This document shows, one piece after another, positions 61,045-64,000 of a DNA stretch of 64,000 nt (position 1 is its first letter; every line of letters starts with the position of its first letter). The notes under the pieces are model-generated. The model was given only the letters and a program-made list of their open reading frames with translations, had not been told where the DNA came from and made no database searches. A program made the position numbers and the translations under genes. The stretch comes from Parachlamydiales bacterium (GTDB lineage Bacteria; Chlamydiota; Chlamydiia; Chlamydiales; JABDDJ01), in contig JBAZCF010000010.1 of the NCBI GenBank assembly GCA_041671045.1, forward strand, positions 1-64,000, in the 5' to 3' direction.

Positions 61045-62619
61045 ATGTTTGAAACAATAAAAACTCTTCCTATTCAAGCTTTTCATTTTGCTTGCTCGTT
61101 AACATCACCTAATAAAATCAAGGTTTGGCTTCCAGAACAATTATGGTGTCATCCGAACCAGTATCAGGATTTTCTTTCAAAAGAGTCTCCTTTGCATTGT
61201 CATGCTGTAAGGGCGTATTCGGAAAATACAGTGAGAGATGTTATTACATCGCCACGTTTATCGTGGATAAAAGGAACTTGCAGCACATTTATTAGTAAGA
61301 CGATCTGCGTCGCATCATTCCATCTAACCTCAAACTCTAATCTGCATGCTTTTGCGGCGCGTATCGGTGCATTTTTCTATAAATCAGCTAACACTGTAGC
61401 TGCAGCAGCCCTGCCTGTACCAACCACCCTTCTCAAGCGCTTAAGCTTTATCGATATATCTCCTCTGATTTTATTCACAGCAGGCACTGCTTTTCGTTTA
61501 ACGCATATCGCAACAAATTATAAATATCCCATTTTATATCAGCTTTCTAACCTCACAGATCGTTTCAGTAATGCTATTGAAGTAGCTTTTTGGGTACGTG
61601 TCGTTGCGGTTTGTGCATTCAATTCGGTTCCCGGAGTCTTGGCGATAGCCTTACTCGCAGGTTGCATTTTTACCGGCGCCCATGCTAATCCAGGCGCTGT
61701 GGATAGCCTGGTCGCTTCAGCGTTGTCATCTCTACCCTATATCGTTGCAACATTATTTGCCTATAAAGTAACTAAGAACGCTTTCCATAATATGGGACAG
61801 CCAAACCTAGTTGAAATTCAAAAAACTCTAGATCAAATCAGAGAGATTAAAATTGAGAGTGAAGACAGTTCAGAATTTGAAAAGCTTCATTCTGAAATTA
61901 AACAGAAAACTTCGCAGTTAGTTATCTCACATTCCGACTATGAAGCATTCACTTACCAGATTTGCGATAAAGCTACGAAATATTGTCTTAAAATGACTAA
62001 TGGACCGGCAAGAGAAAAACTTAAGGATTTTATTAATAAAAATTCAGTGCACCATTCCAGAATTATTCATATGATATTTGCGTATTATGAAATAATAATT
62101 CTTTTTCCAGCTAATACACCTGATTTCTGTGTAATTAATTCAATCAAGTCAGTAATTGGTGAAGAAACCGCACTTGCAAAACCATTGAGAGCCATTATAG
62201 ACCCTGAAAGATTAAATTTATTCATAGCCTATAAAGATTCAGCTTTTGAAGGCTATTCAGAAACTAAAATGGGCAATAAATCTTGGGAAATGCTGACCTT
62301 AGATGAGCAAATAGACCTTGCCCAACAATATCTTCGAGAAAATCCTCTTTCTATATTCTATTCGTTTGGCGATGTCCGACATCCTGATTTTGATAAATGT
62401 CGTAATAAAGAAGAAGAGTATGAAGACGAGGAGTCATTCGTAAAAGCACTGGAATTCTTTTATTATGTGTCTAAATATCAAGCGTTTTGCAAAGGCTACA
62501 CCATTAAGCAAGCTCAGGAGCTTGCAGATCCAGTAAGCTGTGGTTTAACACGCTTTGCTGAATATAAGCAGCTTGCTGATATAGCCAAAGAAAGAAATAT
62601 CAAAAATCCTTTTGAATAA
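61045..62619 (+). CDS. Hypothetical membrane protein
   Basis: 524 residues, not recognised. The N-terminal half has three to five hydrophobic segments (AAALPVPTTLLKRLSFIDIS, VRVVAVCAFNSVPGVLAIAL, SLPYIVATLFAYKVTKNAF). The C-terminal half is soluble, helical and acidic (KCRNKEEEYEDEESFVKALE). This plan (bilobed hydrophobic region then cytosolic helices) occurs in inclusion-membrane proteins of chlamydiae, but the hydrophobic part here is longer. A decayed paralogue lies upstream. Confidence 0.65.
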   Translation: MFETIKTLPIQAFHFACSLTSPNKIKVWLPEQLWCHPNQYQDFLSKESPLHCHAVRAYSENTVRDVITSPRLSWIKGTCSTFISKTICVASFHLTSNSNLHAFAARIGAFFYKSANTVAAAALPVPTTLLKRLSFIDISPLILFTAGTAFRLTHIATNYKYPILYQLSNLTDRFSNAIEVAFWVRVVAVCAFNSVPGVLAIALLAGCIFTGAHANPGAVDSLVASALSSLPYIVATLFAYKVTKNAFHNMGQPNLVEIQKTLDQIREIKIESEDSSEFEKLHSEIKQKTSQLVISHSDYEAFTYQICDKATKYCLKMTNGPAREKLKDFINKNSVHHSRIIHMIFAYYEIIILFPANTPDFCVINSIKSVIGEETALAKPLRAIIDPERLNLFIAYKDSAFEGYSETKMGNKSWEMLTLDEQIDLAQQYLRENPLSIFYSFGDVRHPDFDKCRNKEEEYEDEESFVKALEFFYYVSKYQAFCKGYTIKQAQELADPVSCGLTRFAEYKQLADIAKERNIKNPFE

Positions 62620-62773
62620 AAAAACAATAATCTTTAAATAAAATAAGATTCCAATGGTTGTTTATTACATTATGCATAAGTATTATCCGATATATTAACA
62701 AACATTTTTGTAAATGTTTATTGTTTTGACGACGCCATTTCATATATCTATGCCCTGTTATTGATCAATATTA

Positions 62774-63460
62774 ATGAAAAAAATACTGACATTTATCTAT
62801 AATCACGTTCAATCTATAAGAATGAAACGAGATTTAAAGATGACAGAATATGAAAATAAAATAAGATTTCAATGGTTAATCATCACAATATGTAACGCCT
62901 TACTTCCACTATTTGTTTTAACATCGATTATATGTTGGGGATTTATTAATGATATTGAAATTACTTCGCCTTATATGGTTATTCTATTAGCAGCAGTTGT
63001 TATTATGCCCCTCTCAACTTATGTCGGCATACACTGCGCTTATAGAAAATTTGGAACTGTTTATCTCATGTTATGTCTGATATTTAGTCCTTTTAGCTTT
63101 TTCTATAACTCTATTAGAGATTGGTATAGCTTACCAACTCTTACTGATGAACAATTTCCCTCCTCTTTACGCATCCTTTTAACGTGCTTATTTATTCTAT
63201 CCATACTCCTCTTCATTGCGTGGTATTATTTAAGCTACAAATTACGCCAAGTTAACAAACAAATACAAAAACGTAAAATCTTAGAATCTGAAGAGTTTCA
63301 AAACGCCTCCATCATTATTCGAGACGCTTCTGATCTGGATGACCTGAATCACAAGTTTCACAATATTATATCAGATCCTAGTCCTGGTGCATGGGTAGAT
63401 GAATTAAGCATGGTCTATAATGAAAGAAAAACATCATTAGAGAACACCACTTCTGCATAA
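62774..63460 (+). CDS. Hypothetical membrane protein with four helices
   Basis: 228 residues, not recognised. Two hydrophobic pairs: about 32-54 (WLIITICNALLPLFVLTSII) and 68-88 (YMVILLAAVVIMPLSTYVGI), then 96-112 and 137-158 (ILLTCLFILSILLFIAWYYL), followed by a charged coiled-coil-like C-terminus. No Shine-Dalgarno is evident. Its 5' end is also present in the decayed duplicate at 60,780-60,820, so it belongs to the same duplicated unit as the gene before it. Confidence 0.6.
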   Translation: MKKILTFIYNHVQSIRMKRDLKMTEYENKIRFQWLIITICNALLPLFVLTSIICWGFINDIEITSPYMVILLAAVVIMPLSTYVGIHCAYRKFGTVYLMLCLIFSPFSFFYNSIRDWYSLPTLTDEQFPSSLRILLTCLFILSILLFIAWYYLSYKLRQVNKQIQKRKILESEEFQNASIIIRDASDLDDLNHKFHNIISDPSPGAWVDELSMVYNERKTSLENTTSA

Positions 63461-63481
63461 CTTCAGGGACAAAATGGGAGT

Positions 63482-64000
63482 TCAGCTTTTATCATATTCA
63501 TCGTGGCGCCGCCACCAAAAACCTTTTTCGTTGCGCCCCTTAGGCGCACGGTCGAGCCATTGGTACATATTCCAAAGACCGTCCAGACCACGTGCAAAGG
63601 TAGAATAAGTATGGTAAACGATGCCCTTATCAAGCACAAAAGCGCTCATGCCGGGCCTTTCGCGCATATAGGTAGGGACATCGGTTCCGGTCGTTGCCGC
63701 CATAGCAGCTACGGGTCCTTCATTTCCACGCAACTCTTGACCCACTTTAGCCCCAGGTTCTGTACGGTAGTTATATTCAACAGTGCCTTCGTTCTGTTGC
63801 TCCTCGGTGATTGAAACGGTGAAATCATAATTGAAGTCACTTCCAAAGGAAGAGGCCCAGGGAAAAGTCCATCCCATTCTTTGTTTGTAACCCTGCAGCT
63901 TTATAAGGGGAGCCCGCGACACCGCCCAAAGCATTACATCATGATTGGCCAGATGACAAGTAATGCCTTCGAATCCGTCTGCAATCGATGAGCAAGACGG
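63482..64000 (-). CDS. DUF899 family thioredoxin-like protein, 5' end beyond the window
   Basis: The frame is open to the right edge. Visible part (172 residues): PSCSSIADGFEGITCHLANH (the thioredoxin-like Cys region), then KQRMGWTFPWASSFGSDFNY, MRERPGMSAFVLDKGIVYHT and GFWWRRHDEYD, all typical of DUF899, an AhpC/thioredoxin-fold family of unknown function. GC content is visibly higher than in the genes to its left, as in katA. An ATG at 63,934 is internal, not the start. Confidence 0.88.
   Translation of the reverse strand, partial: PSCSSIADGFEGITCHLANHDVMLWAVSRAPLIKLQGYKQRMGWTFPWASSFGSDFNYDFTVSITEEQQNEGTVEYNYRTEPGAKVGQELRGNEGPVAAMAATTGTDVPTYMRERPGMSAFVLDKGIVYHTYSTFARGLDGLWNMYQWLDRAPKGRNEKGFWWRRHDEYDKS

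Overview
The window reads as a chromosome segment of an environmental chlamydia (Chlamydiae, Parachlamydiales-type). The evidence is: an IspG of the long form with a central insert, seen in chlamydiae and plants; the gene run pepF-groES-groEL; a block of two CNNM/CBS transporters, a NifS-like desulfurase and a PP2C phosphatase, which I recall as the order CT256-CT259 in Chlamydia trachomatis; a small chaperone-like gene next to a DnaQ-like exonuclease (as CT260/CT261); and a chlamydial-style acyltransferase-ACP-acyl-ligase fusion. Unlike Chlamydia, which makes menaquinone through futalosine, this genome carries a classical men operon. I do not assign a species.

Layout. 1-8.6 kb: transglutaminase/TPR protein, cobalamin adenosyltransferase, LRR protein, ispG, a histidine phosphatase overlapping menG, and two tandem paralogues of unknown function. 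8.8-18.8 kb, minus strand: two unknown proteins, then a tightly overlapping operon menF-D-H-B-A-E just downstream of a CcoI-type copper P-type ATPase. 18.9-24 kb: def, then a minus-strand cluster of HAD phosphatase, folB, a pteridine-reductase-like SDR and an unknown 458-residue protein. 24.1-31.2 kb, plus strand: FliO-like protein, small lipoprotein, csrA, chaperone-like protein, DnaQ-like exonuclease, epimerase, pepF and groESL with a CIRCE element lying across the pepF stop codon. 31.2-44.6 kb: a secreted protein behind a sigma-54-like promoter, aas-like/cysS/wHTH operon, gluQ, a Nudix protein, a collagen-like surface protein, and the CNNM/CBS-NifS-PP2C block.

44.8-56.9 kb is a composite genomic island downstream of a tRNA-Asn(GUU) gene. 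The sequence just 3' of the tRNA, including its terminator hairpin, recurs at 45,989 and 56,890. Each downstream copy is preceded by the C-terminal tail of a serine recombinase. Inside are two copies of a RAYT-like (IS200-type) transposase flanked by ~51-bp inverted REP-like palindromes. One copy has a homopolymer frameshift; the other is split by an ankyrin-CbrC fusion gene. The rest is an AbiEi/AbiEii toxin-antitoxin pair, a truncated recombinase abutting a truncated RecB-like nuclease, an unknown coupled gene, a DUF4145 protein, an orphan HigA-like antitoxin with a decayed toxin, and an uncharacterised two-gene module (DUF6036-like nucleotidyltransferase plus a 478-residue winged-helix protein). 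That module is the best candidate for an undescribed system here.

57-64 kb: IS66 scar, a GC-rich catalase, a YaiI/YqxD protein, a TPR lipoprotein behind a palindromic promoter, a decayed gene duplication, two unknown membrane proteins, and the 3' part of a DUF899 gene cut by the window edge.
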